Assembly: GCA_946894095.1 (NCBI GenBank) | Contig: OX335641.1 | Location: 3,676,501 to 3,740,500 of the forward strand | Reading direction: 5' to 3' | Length of the DNA stretch: 64,000 nt | From: Incurvaria masculella | Taxonomy: Eukaryota; Arthropoda; Insecta; Lepidoptera; Incurvariidae | In this document: positions 20,543 through 32,331 of the stretch, piece by piece | Layout of the letters: every line of letters begins with the position of its first letter | Numbering within the stretch: position 1 is the first letter of the stretch | Notes under the pieces: generated by a model | Database searches by the model: none | What the model was told of the DNA's origin: nothing | What the model saw: only the letters and a program-made list of their open reading frames with translations | Program-made: the position numbers and the translations under genes

Positions 20543-22794
20543 GTGTCCTAGCGTGTAACGCGATATCTCTGTAACCTCCATCGCCGCCGCGCCGCGCCGC
20601 TGGCGCCGCCGCCGCCGCTGCCCGTCTGGACCGCATTTATCCGCGTCGCCGGAAACGCAACGCGACGGCTCCAGAGCCGCCCGGCGACAGCTTCCATCGC
20701 TCATTAGATCATCGATAAACTCATTATCGCACGCCACCGTGAGACGATTTCATTAACCTACATCTCAAGGCCACCACACCCTGTGGCTCGCGCATACACA
20801 ATGGCGAATATTTCTCCGTAATCTCCGTAACAGGCAACTAGTCGCCGAGACACCACATAAACCTGCTCGTAAGGTGCGTCGTCAGAAATTAACTACATAC
20901 TTTGGTGCAGCTGCGAGAATGCATAATTTTCGCGCCGAAGCTTAGTGCTCGTTTATATTCGCAGGCGATGAAGCGAGTGCGTCCAACATGTCCACGCAGA
21001 CAGGAATGCGGGTGACCGAAAGACGATCAAACGGTGGGTTGCGCATTGCAATACTAGAAATACATTCCACCTGGATGCCATTTTAACATGTAAATGAAGC
21101 TGCGCCTTTTAAAGCAATAAAACATTATTATTTTTTTCAAATAATGACAGTATGTACTTTAAAGCTTCTAATTAAATAAGACTTTTTAAAGCTTAACGAA
21201 AAAGTGTTCGATTCTAAAAAAATACTAAAAGTATGTATGGAAGTCCAAAGCTATCTGACACGAGTTTCCTCACCGTCATCGAAACATGCGGAAGATGAGT
21301 AGGCTGAGGAGTGAGTCCATATTAGAGATCATCAGTGCTTAAATGTATATAGGAAAGTAACTTCGCACAACCACGTGCGAAGCGCCGAGGGAGAAATTAG
21401 GCTCCACCGATACCGAAAGCTCAATCAATTTAAAGCTGCACCTTCTTAACTTATTAGGTCGTTAATAAGCGCACACTAACGAAGGCTCAAATAACAGGTT
21501 GCAGAAAACAATGCAAGTAAGAAAGTGCCGCTTGTGGAGAACGTGTCGGCGGCCGCCTCCGCCATCGTAACGTTCTGAATAGAGAATCCAGAGATAAATG
21601 TCGGCGTACTCTTAAAAAGCTCTAGCATGAATCCAGAATAAAGGTGTTAAGAAGACGACATGCCTCTCTCAGAGGAGGTTTCAGAATATTCCTCCTATTG
21701 AATTAAGGAAGATGAGATGCTGCTCTCTGAGGGTGTTTCACAATATTTCCCCTATTTAATTAAATCACGCAGTCCCTGCTTCTTCCCATTCTTGACGTCG
21801 CGACGCCTGATCGGAACTCCGCGAAAAATTTCGATGCTTGCAAATATGTATTGCTTAATAGATTATTTCTTAAGCAAGTAACTAATGTGCTGATTGATAA
21901 CGTTTTCTAATAAATCAATAATTTTATTACAAACTGAAGAAAATAGGCGCATAATAAGAGGTGCTTAAGACAACTTGATATCGAACATTTACAAATAACC
22001 TTAATTGCACCGCATACAAATATTGAGCTATACATAAAAAAATCTTCCAGTGCACACCTCTTGATATTGTCAGTGCTTACATGTGAGTCAATGTATAAAG
22101 GCTGTGTAGTCGATTTGGAAAAAAAAATGAAACCAACTCAATAGCAAATCCTGAAAATTTCTCTAAAATCAGTGACAAATATCTTCCTACCCATAAATGT
22201 TTCTTGAGTCGCTCAAAAAAAATGTTTTGTATATTGAGTCTATATTTTTAAGGTTTGATTTATTGATCTAAATTTACTTACACACACGGTGTGAATGACA
22301 TCAAAAATAAATTCGCAAAATGCACGCGGCTGAAAGGAACTAAATGTACTTTTATAAAAATACAGTAACTGAACCAATTTCTTGACACAATAACATATTT
22401 TTCAAAACAGAATAATTTTTATTATTGTTGAAACTTAATAATGACCTAGAACGGAAAGGCCTCCGATCTAAATGTGCAGGTAAAATTAGTTACTTGCAGT
22501 CCGACTTGTCGAGTCGTGGATCTGCGGAACTGGCTTGCCTGCTCACCCACGCGATGTCACTGTTTGGACGCGAAAATTATCGGAAAGAGCCTTTATGATG
22601 TATGGAGCCGCTAATAAGTCAAGTCCTGCGCTTTCTACTTGAACTGCTCATTTCGTATTCACCATTGTGAACAGACTAAACGACGCGGTCGCTAGAAAGT
22701 GACCAGTTTGCGCTAAAACTAAGACCTGACGCCCTGGCGTATTTATGATAAATATTATGACATTACGGTCGTTACATTTAAGACTGCATTACAC
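20543..22794. other. No gene; CpG-rich patch 20555-20720 and a local tandem duplication
   Basis: The patch beside the MITE is GCC-repeat rich and reads open on the minus strand only as low-complexity Arg/Ala. At about 21655-21775 an imperfect tandem duplication of roughly 65 bp repeats 'GATGAGATGCTGCTCTCTGA'-type sequence. No RNA gene or domain seen. Confidence 0.35.
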
Positions 22795-23048
22795 TGCAGA
22801 TAGCCTTGCCTACTTAGTAGTTGGTAGGCTAAGCCCGCCAGGTACAGTCGTATTAAATGAAAGAGAAACAAATAGTGTTTCTCTTTTATTTAATAAAAGT
22901 GGCAAAGAAAAATTATCCGTGTTTTTCATCAAGCTTAATGTAGCCGTCCTCATATAAAAAGAAGGTCCTGACATAGCATCCATTTTCAAAAGTTACAGTT
23001 AATATTAAAGCAGTTAGTGTCATATTAGCCATCCACGCCCAGTTAAAA
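22795..23048 (+). mobile_element. SINE (shared body), diverged, plus strand
   Basis: 'AGTTGGTAGGCTAAGCCCGC', 'GCAAAGAAAAATTATCCGTG', 'CTTAATGTAGCCGTCCTCAT', 'GAAGGTCCTGACATAGCATC' and 'TTAGCCATCCACGCCCAGTT' follow the body order. A 16-bp inverted repeat (AATGAAAGAGAAACA and its partner, about 22856-22892) interrupts it. Confidence 0.7.
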
Positions 23049-23441
23049 ATGCGTGAGAATCTCGCGCATTAGAAGTAAAACTTCTAACATGCGTTGACTT
23101 GGACTGCACATGCATATAGAGTTAATACATTATATTGGAAGTACGATTGAGCATTTTCGAGTTGAGCGATGTGACTTAGGGCTCTGAAGTTGGAGAAAGG
23201 GCCTTATTTTCTGAGCCTTGACAGGACCGCTAGCTATTGCACTTCTACTTCTCAAGACTAGTGCCGGAGGTGTCTTCCAGTCCTGCCAGTTACCTTCCAA
23301 CTGAATGAGGTCAACTCATCTGCCCCGCGCCCCGTTCTCTCTGCAGCCCACTACGACTTGATACCAAAGACTCTCGCTGCGCGCGAGCGGACAGCCCGCA
23401 CGCACAGTGGCTCCGGCTGCGAGCCCATCTGATAAGAGTCC
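23049..23441. other. No gene; moderately CpG-rich near 23310-23440
   Basis: Contains 'CCCCGCGCCCCGTTCTCTCT' and similar, without an open frame. Confidence 0.3.
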
Positions 23442-23445
23442 TTCA

Positions 23446-23986
23446 GGTGGCCCAACCTGCTCAACTCCCCATACAAACGGGGAAAGAAGATCACGCCCAT
23501 ATTTCTTATCAGAGATCCCAAATTTTGCTCAAAAGAGCTTTATTTGATCGAACTAGATGTCTGATGACCGTTGGCATTGTAAAATTGTGTTTGGTTTCTA
23601 AGTTATAAGGTCAGGAAGTTCGAATTTTTCGCGCGTTTTATACAATAACTTTGGTGGTTTATTACGCAATGATAAAGTAAGAAAATCTTAAAAAGATTAG
23701 TCATCAGACATAGCTTATTTAATCAACATTTATAATCTATTTGGTTTTTGTCAGATTTTTTACTACAGCGGTCGTGGTTTACTTTTAGCTATAAGTCGTT
23801 TTGAAATGAAAATTTTCGTAAATCTTACCATATATACACTATGCACATTATCTTTTTTGTGGATATGTTGCATCTTCCTCATCACGGAGCCTGTCTTTTT
23901 CTTTGAAACAGAGAAGGTCCCAGAGCGCAACAGCACGGTTTTGTACAGTGCCCGCGAATGAGTTAGTCCTGCCGGGTTGGGCCACC
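23446..23986 (+). mobile_element. TTAA-type MITE (family 1), copy 2, flanked by TTCA
   Basis: 541 bp with ends GGTGGCCCAACCTG and CCGGGTTGGGCCACC. Both flanks read TTCA (23442-23445 and 23987-23990) rather than TTAA. A matching variant on both sides is what a genuine 4-bp duplication at a variant target would give. Confidence 0.82.
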
Positions 23987-23990
23987 TTCA

Positions 23991-25359
23991 GACAGGGACA
24001 GTGCGACAACACGGGACGAAAGTGTTTTGAGATAAGTAGATGAGCCTGCGAGCGCTAACATCTAGGGTTACCGGCCGTCTCCGTCATTCGCCGACCTTCC
24101 CGGGTTCTAGCCCGGAACATAGGCGACAAGTTGTAGATGCGTGCCAGCGACGACAACGAGAGTGGAAGAAGGATGGGAGCAGTGATTAAATCTCATTCCT
24201 ATGCCGGGCAGCGTAGCCAGAAGTTAGTGCAAAACGTCTAACTGTGTAGTTAGTTAACTTACAAATTCGGGACGCGCAAGATCGAATGTTCGTTGCACCA
24301 AATAGCGTCTTGTGAATTTCTTACGTGTTATTGTGTTCTTACGTGTCGTTGTTACTCGAAAATCAGTAGTTTCCCCCAAAGTACAACCTTGGGGTGTTGT
24401 GAAGAAACACCTGGCCGGCCGGCATGGTTTTCACAGCCCCCCTGTAAGTTCGAAATCCCATGGGTGTCGTTGGGCACCTTAAGAGGTCCTGGCGTGCGCC
24501 ATATGCCACGCTTAACATAAAAAAAATAGTAAGGGAATTCCTAAGGTGACTGACTTGCTGGCGGTGTAACCATTGCATGTTAAAATTGGGTGGCCCGTCC
24601 TTCCATACTCGCTGGTGCGTGCCACCGAGCCACGAACCTTTGTCACAACTCATAGGCCCTCGACATCATTGTGTGTGTTGCAACAATAGATATCGGACAT
24701 CTCAGATGACCGCTGTCGCCGCCCGCGCAAGCGCCGTGGGAGCGGCCGATGATTCCTGAGCTTTCGGTCGTTCAATATGCTCTTAAAAGATTAACGGAAA
24801 CGAAGAGCGGGCCCGCGGAGCAGATGTTGGGACGTACTAATCGGATCACGTGACGCGTGGAACTCTAGAGAGAGCAGTGAAAGCGTGTATCTTCGCACCA
24901 AGCAAGTGTGAAATTGTTTTAAGCTTTAGTCACGGTAGCACTATGTGATGAGTACTGCACGAAAATTAACATAACATTTTACATTACGCAATAACCCTGA
25001 TTGTAGCGGAAGTAGGAATAAATATACCAACGTTAATTACGTAGCAGTCATTGATATATGTATGTCAATGCATGTTTGTAGCCTACAAATATCTCAATGA
25101 GATTTTAGACAAGCTCACACCAAGAAGGCTAAATCAAAATATAACCCATGTTGCTGGATTTCCTATGTGCTCTGGTCTGATTTCTCAATCTTTCACCAAT
25201 CCGAGTATATTTTGGAGGATTCTCGCTACTAAATCCTGCATCGGCTAATAAAGATACACGCGAAAAAAATACACCATTCCACCCAAACACATCCAGTGTG
25301 CATCGGTGAATGGGCCTAGAATACCCAAATCCAATAGCAACCGAACATTCTGTGACGGC
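23991..25359. other. No gene recognised
   Basis: Mixed composition. Short open frames at 24293-24520 and 24363-24653 overlap on opposite strands and show nothing recognisable. Confidence 0.3.
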
Positions 25360-25562
25360 GAAACCAACCCTTAGTTTTCGATAAACGAGGTTAAGCAACC
25401 CTGGGCATGTTCAGTTTCCGGATGACCGATTTTTGACCGATGAGGTTGGTCGTGATACATAATACTGTATCTATTATCACTATTCTAATATGGTCCAAGC
25501 GGCAATTAAAATTATCCGTGTTTCCCATTCCATTCAATGTATCCATGCAATATAAAAGAAGG
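25360..25562 (+). mobile_element. SINE with 5S-like head, old copy
   Basis: The head reads 'GAGGTTAAGCAACCCTGGGC' and 'CCGGATGACCGA', decayed forms of the 5S box seen at 7845 and 49130. The body reads 'AAGCGGCAATTAAAATTATC', 'CATTCAATGTATCCATGCAA' and 'AAAAGAAGGTC'. It lacks the distal tail. Confidence 0.7.
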
Positions 25563-26577
25563 TCGCGAAGGAACGCGAAAAGAGGAAACAAGACAAACGT
25601 ATGCATGGAAGATATTGGCGATTATTTGAGATCAAATCAAATCAAATAAATGTATTGCATAAATAAAGTTAGAACTAGTACAGAAATGCAACTGGTCCTC
25701 AACTAAGCTAGTCTTGTGCTAGAGTTAGATCATAACCATATCAAAAAATTTGGTTGCGTTCCTACGTAAGAGTCTCTGGCCACCGTGAGGCGAGAGCTGT
25801 ATGGATAACTGTTTCTAGCCACTCTTTGTTTCCTACTCAACTAAACCCAAATAAATTGTGGTTAATGAATATGAATGCTGTTCGCTTCCGAAGAGCCGTG
25901 GGTGTCTTATTATGATGTAACTCGCTTCTTAAATAATACACACGTTATGAGAACCGGCTCGCGTACATGGGCGATGCGCAGGCGCATCCAAACGTAGCGG
26001 CACTCGCCGTGCCGGGTGCCCATGTGCAGCATGCAGAGTGCAGCGAGCGGGCCACCTTAGCTGGGTTTACATACTCGTGACTCGGTATTCGCCAGCGCTC
26101 GGCACGGACGCCCGAGCGGCGAGTTTGCTGTTTCCGTTCTCGGCACGTTCAGTCGTCGCCGTGTTCGAATCGCATGAGACGTGGACGTCGCAGGAGGGGT
26201 ATTTGACCACCCAAATAGGTGGCCATAATTATTTTAAGTTTAATTTAAATTAACATAAAATTTAAGCCTCTGTGGATATATTGCTGATTTTAAGCATTTG
26301 AAGGTATATAAGACAACGTTAAAACAAGAAGTTTTTGCAACTATCAGAATACAATTATTTCAAAAATATTGATAAAATTATATATTTATCCGTAAATGCC
26401 ATAACGTTTATGCAACAAATAAATGTAATAAACAAATTTGCATTAAGTTCAGTTAACGCAAAAACATTGACATTTCACAACATGCGGCAGGAGAATTTTA
26501 TTTTCAGTCGTGACTGACATTTTTTTGCTCATTTATTTTCAATCAGTCTTCAGACTGTTATTTAAACATTTTTGCAT
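25563..26577. other. No gene; short AAATC repeat at about 25630-25650
   Basis: An (AAATC)n-like stretch is followed by 'AATAAATGTATTGCATAAAT', which resembles a non-LTR 3' end. The patch 25970-26170 is GC-rich and non-coding as far as I can see. Confidence 0.3.
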
Positions 26578-26581
26578 TTAA

Positions 26582-27126
26582 GGTGGCCCAACCCGCTCAT
26601 CTCCCCATACAAAAGGGGAAAGAAGATCACGGGCATATTTCTTGTCAAAGATCCAAAATTTTGCTCATAATAGCTTTATTTGATCGAACTAGATGTCTGA
26701 TGACCATTGGCATTGTATAATTGTGTTTGGTTTCTTAGTTATAAGGTCCGAAAGATCGAATTTTTCGCGCGTTTAATACGATAACTTTGGAGGTGGATTA
26801 CGCAATGATAAAGTAATAACATCGTAAAAAGATCAGTCATCAGACATAGCTTAATTAATCAAGATTTATGATCTATTTGGTGTTTGTTAGATTTTTGACT
26901 ACAGCGGTCGTGGTTTACTTTTAGCTATAAGTCGTTTTGAAATTAAAATTTTCGTAAATCTTACCAAATCATACACTATGCACATTGTCTTTTTTGTGGA
27001 CATGTTGCATCTTCCTCATCACGGAGCCTGTCTTATTCTTTGAAACAGAGAAGGTCCCAGAGCGCAACAGCACGGTTTTGTACCGTGCCCGCGAATGAGA
27101 TAGGCCCGCCGCCGGGTTGGGCCGCC
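26582..27126 (+). mobile_element. TTAA-flanked MITE (family 1), copy 3
   Basis: 545 bp between TTAA at 26578-26581 and 27127-27130. Ends GGTGGCCCAACCCG and CGGGTTGGGCCGCC. It is close to copy 1 throughout, read in the opposite orientation. Confidence 0.85.
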
Positions 27127-27130
27127 TTAA

Positions 27131-28589
27131 GTGAAACGTTGGAATATATGAAGATTGAAATGACGTAACACTAGTCGAAAGAAAAGGTCCAGGGTCTCCA
27201 AGCATATCGAAATGTTTAGCAGAGAGGTAATTTATGTATAAAAATTACTGGCTCCCAACTCCTATACTGGCATGCCAATGTCCGCATTGTCTTAATCAAC
27301 GAGTGCTGCAGCGCGGCCGGAAGGTACAAGATAGAAGTGGTAGAAGTATCGCGTGAATCATAGCATGTAGTTTGCTCGGAACAATTTCTTATGCGACAAT
27401 CTGTGCGCCCACGCAGCCCCATCGCCGAGACCATCTCTCTACGTACAATGATAGAGCGATTACATAAATTACATGATGGCGTCGTAAATATAGTCAATGA
27501 TTTGTTACTCGTTACTTGTGACCCGCGCTGAGGGTTTGAGCAGAGGATACATGGACTCTGCAGACCTTCAACGATTTTATCGCACTTTCAGTGCTGTAAG
27601 ACTTCTAATTATGCAGATATATTTAATTAAACCAAGTCCTTAAAGCTAAAAGGTGCTGTGGGAGGCGGTTACTGGATCAACGGACTGTAGAAACGGCGGC
27701 CATAGACGACATTACTCAGTCAGAGGTTTGCGCAAGACGACCGCGTAAGATGGATTCCATTAACGAGCTTATTGGGCAGTGTTTTTGATAGCTGTCGGGT
27801 GGGACATATGCCGTCGATGTAACGATAATGAGTCGGTCGAACACCAAAAGTGTTTTTAGGTCGTGAGATGGGGCCGGGCTTCAGGAACTTTTTTTTTCTG
27901 GATATTTATTTATTTATAAATGGACTTTTCGGTTACAACTTGAACACCTTATGCATATGCTGTTAGCGCGGCCTAAATCTAACAATACAGTCGGTGAAGT
28001 GAAACCCAACACCAGCAGTCGCCACACCGCCAAACCGCAACCCGCAACCTTGCATGAGCGCACCGTGACGCCGTGACCGAAGCACGAGGAGCGGACGATC
28101 CAAGACGCGCGACTACACTCGCGTGCACACCCTCATTCACATACACACGGAGCGCTCATTAAGTCATCTTAGTTCATGTGTCAGATCTGTCACTGACAAT
28201 CGTCACTAACGAACTTGTGTTTATTCACACCTCCCAATGACTGCAATCTCATCTTGCTTTAGTCGGATTGCATCGAACGTAGTGACAAAGATAGTTTGGA
28301 CATGTATAATGAATAAAGATGACAGCTGGAAAATTGGTGGAAACACAGAAGAGAAAAAGAAGAAGAAGTATCACGTGGGCGTTTCTCGGGTCACGACCGT
28401 ATGGACATATTGTCCAGATAATTGTATGGGAAGCCGACAGAGCTTCGTGTGCCACACGGCCCCACCACCACCGCTGCGCGCGAATGTGCTCCTGAAATGC
28501 GTCAGCCAACAAACCCTCTCTCTTTTTTCCCTCCCCTCTCCTGTGTTTTTTTTTTCACTCTTTTTAATATTTTCCACCCTTAGGGGTTG
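27131..28589. other. No gene; CpG-rich patch 28010-28150
   Basis: The 185-codon frame at 28237-28794 runs through low-complexity pyrimidine tracts and into the 'AATTGAG' repeat, so I do not call it a gene. Confidence 0.35.
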
Positions 28590-28760
28590 TATTCTTTCGG
28601 AAAGGGCCACCCTTGAGATATACCATACTTATGAGAAAAATAATTCGATTAAAGTGAATCAAATCGGTTCACAATTTGCAGAGATATCGAGTAACATACA
28701 CAGAAAAAAGTCAAAACATACAGAATTGAGAACCTCCTTCTTTTTTGAAGTCGGTAAGAT
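28590..28760 (-). repeat. 'AATTGAGAACCTCC' family, longer copy
   Basis: Contains 'AAATCGGTTCACAATTTGCA', 'GAGATATCGAGTAACATACA' and 'GAATTGAGAACCTCCTTCTT', then 'TTTTGAAGTCGGTAAG'. It shows that the repeat extends at least 150 bp beyond the core. Confidence 0.65.
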
Positions 28761-28879
28761 AAGTACGAATCATTCTGAAATTTTGAAACGATGAAAATGG
28801 ATTTTCAGCCTCTCAGCACCTTTAAAAAATTTTTTAATCATTCACAACGGACCGTTTAAATAACACGACCGCGAAGGTT

Positions 28880-29235
28880 TCTGAGCCGGTAGTCCCAGTT
28901 GTCACCTAAATTGGCGTTTACGGCAAAACGATGGACTGGCGATTTCAAATGTATGGACAAATTGAAGAGCGCGACAAATTGAAGAGCGCGCGCAGTGGGC
29001 GTTAATCGCACTAAAATTTGCGAGTCCAAGTTTGATTTGACAGCTTACCCAACGTTGCCGTTTACGCCGACTCCGCGTTTTCATACAAATCGGAAGTCCG
29101 AGTTTGACTTTGACAGCTTGAAGAAGTAAAACCACAGAATATCTCGTAAAAACTTGTATGGGGTTTGACGTTTTTACGGAACTTCGAAGTTCCGTAAACG
29201 CCAGTTTGGTTGACAACTGGGACTAGCAGCTCTGA
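28880..29235. mobile_element. ATTGGCG-family MITE, unit 2
   Basis: Left end 'AGCCGGTAGTCCCAGTTGTC' then 'ACCTAAATTGGCGTTTACGG'. The right end carries 'AAACGCCAGTTTGGTTGACA' and 'ACTGGGACTAGCAGCTCTGA'. The interior matches 20172-20542 with small indels, including a duplicated 'GAAGAGCGCG'. Confidence 0.8.
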
Positions 29236-29371
29236 TCACATTTTACCGGGCTTCACTCGGGTGAGTGTGAAAACGAAATTGAGGGGAGGCCGGAACCTCA
29301 ACGAGTTTTTAAAAATAATTAAATGTTGTTTTACTTACGTTCTTATCGGACTTTACGCAATCAGCTGTTGC

Positions 29372-29686
29372 TAGAGCCCCTGGTGCCCCTTGTCACCTAA
29401 ATTGGCGTTTACGCCAAATCGATCGACTAGCGTTTTCAAATGTATGGATAATTTTAAGAGCGCGGGCAGTGGGCGTTAAACGAACTAACATTTGCGAATC
29501 CGAGTTCGATTTGACAGCTAACTCACCGTTTCCGTACATACGTTGACATTGGCGCCGAATCCGCGTTTTCATACAAATCGGAAGTCCGGGTTTGATTTTG
29601 ACAGCTCGAAGAAGTAAAACCACAGAACAAGCAGTAACAACTTGTATTGGGGTTGACGTTTTTACGTGACTTCGAAGTTCGCGCCC
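29372..29686. mobile_element. ATTGGCG-family MITE, unit 3, right end lost
   Basis: Starts 'CCCTTGTCACCTAAATTGGC' and runs to 'GACTTCGAAGTTCGCGCCC', where a Tourist-like MITE begins. Its right arm is missing, so the younger element either inserted there or replaced it. Confidence 0.75.
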
Positions 29687-29689
29687 TAA

Positions 29690-29850
29690 GCCCCGGTTGC
29701 ACGAAGAGACGGCCGGGTTAATCAATGTTCAAACACGTCACTTTTAGTGATCCGCATAGAGTTCGTTCCATACTGTCCACACAAAGAGACGTGTTTTGAT
29801 CATACTTTGAGGTTGATTTTGATTTTTTGTACGTTCGTGCACTCGGCCCC
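29690..29850 (+). mobile_element. Tourist/Harbinger-like MITE flanked by TAA
   Basis: 161 bp with ends GCCCCGGTTGCACGAA and, inverted, GGGGCCGAGTGCACGAA. TAA stands on both sides (29687-29689 and 29851-29853), the 3-bp duplication typical of PIF/Harbinger elements. A second copy lies inside the palindrome at 38656-39272. Confidence 0.78.
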
Positions 29851-29895
29851 TAATTGAAAACGTAATGTTAGGTGGACACGTGAGCCGCCCGTCGT

Positions 29896-29950
29896 AGGTT
29901 AGGTTAGGTTAGGTTAGGTTAGGTTAGGTTAGGTTAGGTTAGGTTAGGTT
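29896..29950 (+). repeat. Interstitial TTAGG-type telomeric array, 11 perfect units
   Basis: Eleven uninterrupted AGGTT units, i.e. (TTAGG)n, the canonical insect telomere repeat, on the plus strand. It is flanked by ordinary sequence, with a Tourist-like MITE 45 bp to the left. No telomere-specific retrotransposon (SART/TRAS type) reading frame adjoins it. Confidence 0.95.
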
Positions 29951-30307
29951 GTGTGCGCTCGCGACCACCTCGGGCGATGTCGCTTGCCTTTGTTCTCCGA
30001 AAACTTTCTAATCTATACCGGAAGCCGACTCATCTCGCACGTTACGTTAGTTATGGATTTCATGGAGTTTACTGCATGGACGGTCTGATTGTAATCCGTG
30101 CCATCCTACTGTACGCGAGGTTTTTTTTATCGTGCGGGTTCTTGCATAGCACATTATATTCTTGTATATCAATTAATGTTAGATTCGAAAGGTAAGGAAT
30201 GTTAAGCAGACTCGATACACAGGATGTAAACGACGAAATATTTATGCTGAACGAATTTTGTTGAAACTTTCAGGATTAACGCCCATGAAGAAGCGCTGTC
30301 CATGATT
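29951..30307. other. No gene recognised
   Basis: An 80-codon frame at 29953-30195 is unrecognised. Confidence 0.3.
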
Positions 30308-30575
30308 TAAAAAACCGGCCAAGTGCGAGTCGGACTCGCACACGATGGTTTCCGTATCATCGTACAAGATTTAACACAAAGAAATCACGCTTGTCGTAAA
30401 AAATCTTTATTTTTTATTATTTTTTATGTTACCTATTTCTTGTCAGAGCGGCAAAATAAATACACACTCTGAAAATTTCAGCTGTCTACCTATTACGGTT
30501 CATGCGATACAGTCCTGTGGCAGACGGACGGACGGATAGCGGAGGTTCCGAAATAGGGTTCCGTTGGAACCCTAA
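30308..30575 (-). repeat. 'TTCCGTACCC' repeat, copy 2 (minus strand)
   Basis: Begins 'AAAAAACCGGCCAAGTGCGA', then 'GTCGGACTCGCACACGATGG', and ends '..AGGGTTCCGTTGGAACCCT'. Contains 'GCGGCAAAATAAATACACAC'. The (GTCC)n run is short. Confidence 0.78.
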
Positions 30576-30685
30576 AAAGGATGAGGACTCGTTTACACTC
30601 ATTTTTCGATTCTTCAAGACTATCTTGATGTACAGCAGACACTGCCGTAAAATTAGGTTTTTTTTTTCTTTTTATAACTAGACTA

Positions 30686-30960
30686 GACTTGGATGGCTAA
30701 AACCACACCTAATGTCGTTATTTTAGCTTCACACACTTCATGAGAACAGACTGCCATGCCAGGAATTTACTTATGCTGTACGGCTACATTAAACTGGATG
30801 GAAAACACAGACGATTTTCATTGCCGCCTCGACCATCGTTCATTTAATGTGATGGTACCAACTCGGGCCGGTTAATGCTAAGACCTAGGAAGTAAATAAA
30901 ATACAGTTGTACTCGGAATATTAACTACGAACCACAAATATCTTGGTCACTCTCACGACA
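30686..30960 (-). mobile_element. SINE (shared body), minus strand, diverged
   Basis: 'ACTTGGATGGCTAAAACCAC', 'CTGCCATGCCAGGAATTTAC', 'GTACGGCTACATTAAACTGG', 'TTTTCATTGCCGCCTCGACC' and 'GATGGTACCAACTCGGGCCG' appear in order. Confidence 0.72.
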
Positions 30961-31450
30961 GTAACGGGAAGAAATGCAGTTGGACTCATTGGATTTGTTG
31001 GAGTGCCGGAACCCATACAGCAATGCAATAATTCTTGATGTCAATGCTAAGAATAAATGGAAGATGCCATTGTAGTGTATTTTTTTATTCAAGTAAATTC
31101 GTAAAATCAATGTAAAAGAACAGTTATGCGGTGGTACACGTGAGGGGTGGGCTGGAGGCTAGCAGGGGTCCAGGATGGCGGGAAGGAAGACAGTGGGCTG
31201 ATATCTCCGACAGAAACGTGTCGCCATCTTCATTGGAATACTCTGATGCTTGACGAAGTAATATGATAACAAATATCTCAAGAAGTATACAGTTGGTACG
31301 GAAATATTTCATTTCAAACATAACTATACATTACACATTTTTATTAATTTAAGGATAAACAGCGACATTTACATGTCAAGTTTATTGTTTCGATTTTATA
31401 AAGATGAGAAGAAAAATTGCGCGTGTAAACTGAACGAGTCGTATTCACTA
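30961..31450. other. No gene seen
   Basis: AT-rich, with two short minus-strand frames of 61 and 65 codons and no recognisable content. Confidence 0.3.
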
Positions 31451-31467
31451 CGTATAATATTCACAAC
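31451..31467 (+). repeat. 17-bp direct repeat, left copy, flanking the RTE
   Basis: CGTATAATATTCACAAC occurs here and again at 32379-32395, beyond the RTE's truncated 5' end. It may be a target-site duplication or simply two units of the motif that recurs through 32332-32905. Confidence 0.6.
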
Positions 31468-32331
31468 AGTCAGTCAGCGTGTTTACGTCCACTGCTGGAC
31501 ATACGCCGCTCCAATCCTTATCCAGTCCTCCCGGCCCTCACCGGTACGGAACCACTGCTTTCCGCCGACGCACTTGATGTCGTCGTCCCACCTGGCGGGT
31601 GGTCTTCCCACACTCCGTTTGCCTGTCCACGGCCGCCAGTGTAGGACACGGTTACTCCAACGGTCGTCGTCTCTTCGGCTGACGTGACCAGCCCACTGCC
31701 ATTTGAGCTTAGCCACCCGGTGTCCAATATCGACTACTTTGGTACGTTGGCGGATTGCCTCGTTACGCACGATATCCCGTAGCGATATTCCCAGCATGGT
31801 TCGCTCCATTGCTCGCTGGGCAACTTTCAACCTTTGGACAACGGCGACCGTCAGAGTCCACGTTTCACACCCGTACGTCATAACCGGGAGGACGCACTGG
31901 TCATATATTCGGGTCTTTAAATTTTGCGGAAGGTCAGACCTCAGAGCGAACTTAAGCTTTCCGAAGGCAGCCCAACCCAGTTGAATCCGTCGCTCAACCT
32001 CCCTAGACAGTCCTTGTCTACCAAGCCGCAGGATTTGACCGAGATATACGTACTCTTCAACCTGTTCGATCACTTCTCTGTCGATAACGATTTGTCCTCC
32101 CGTCATACCCTCAGTCGCCATGACCTTGGTTTTGTCCCGGTTCATCTTCAGACCTACCTTTATCGATGCTTCATAAAGGTCTTCCAGCATGGTCTGAAGC
32201 TGAACTCGGGAATTTGACAGAAGAACAATGTCATCGGCGAAGCGAAGATGACTGAGAAAATCTCCATTTACGTTGATACCCATGTTGTCCCATTCAAGCG
32301 TCTTGAACACATCTTCCAATGCGTTTGTTCG
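31465..32331 (-). pseudogene. RTE-like retrotransposon, 5'-truncated RT C-terminal half
   Basis: From about 32331 the frame reads 'TNALEDVFKTLEWDNMGINV', then 'LRFADDIVLLS' (catalytic Asp pair), 'VGLKMNRDKTKVM' and 'YVYLGQI', then 'RIYDQCVLPVMTYGCETWTL'. It ends 'VGRPPARWDDDIKCVGGKQW..' with a TAA stop at 31483-31485. This is the palm C-motif to C-terminus of the class of lepidopteran elements usually called RTE. The 3' UTR is only about 16 bp and finishes in a (TGAC)n-type tail. The frame is intact but lacks endonuclease and palm motifs A/B. The first 16 codons of the longer open frame belong to flanking DNA. Confidence 0.88.

Noticed and set aside
26969..27205. Shared ORF ending '..MQHVHKKDNVHSV' at 1648-1848 and 26969-27205
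   Set aside because: It lies inside family-1 MITEs in both places and starts in different flanking DNA, so it is not a gene.
28237..28794. 185-codon frame
   Set aside because: Runs through pyrimidine tracts and into an interspersed repeat; low-complexity translation.
29896..29950. A true chromosome end
   Set aside because: Only 55 bp, with long non-telomeric sequence on both sides.
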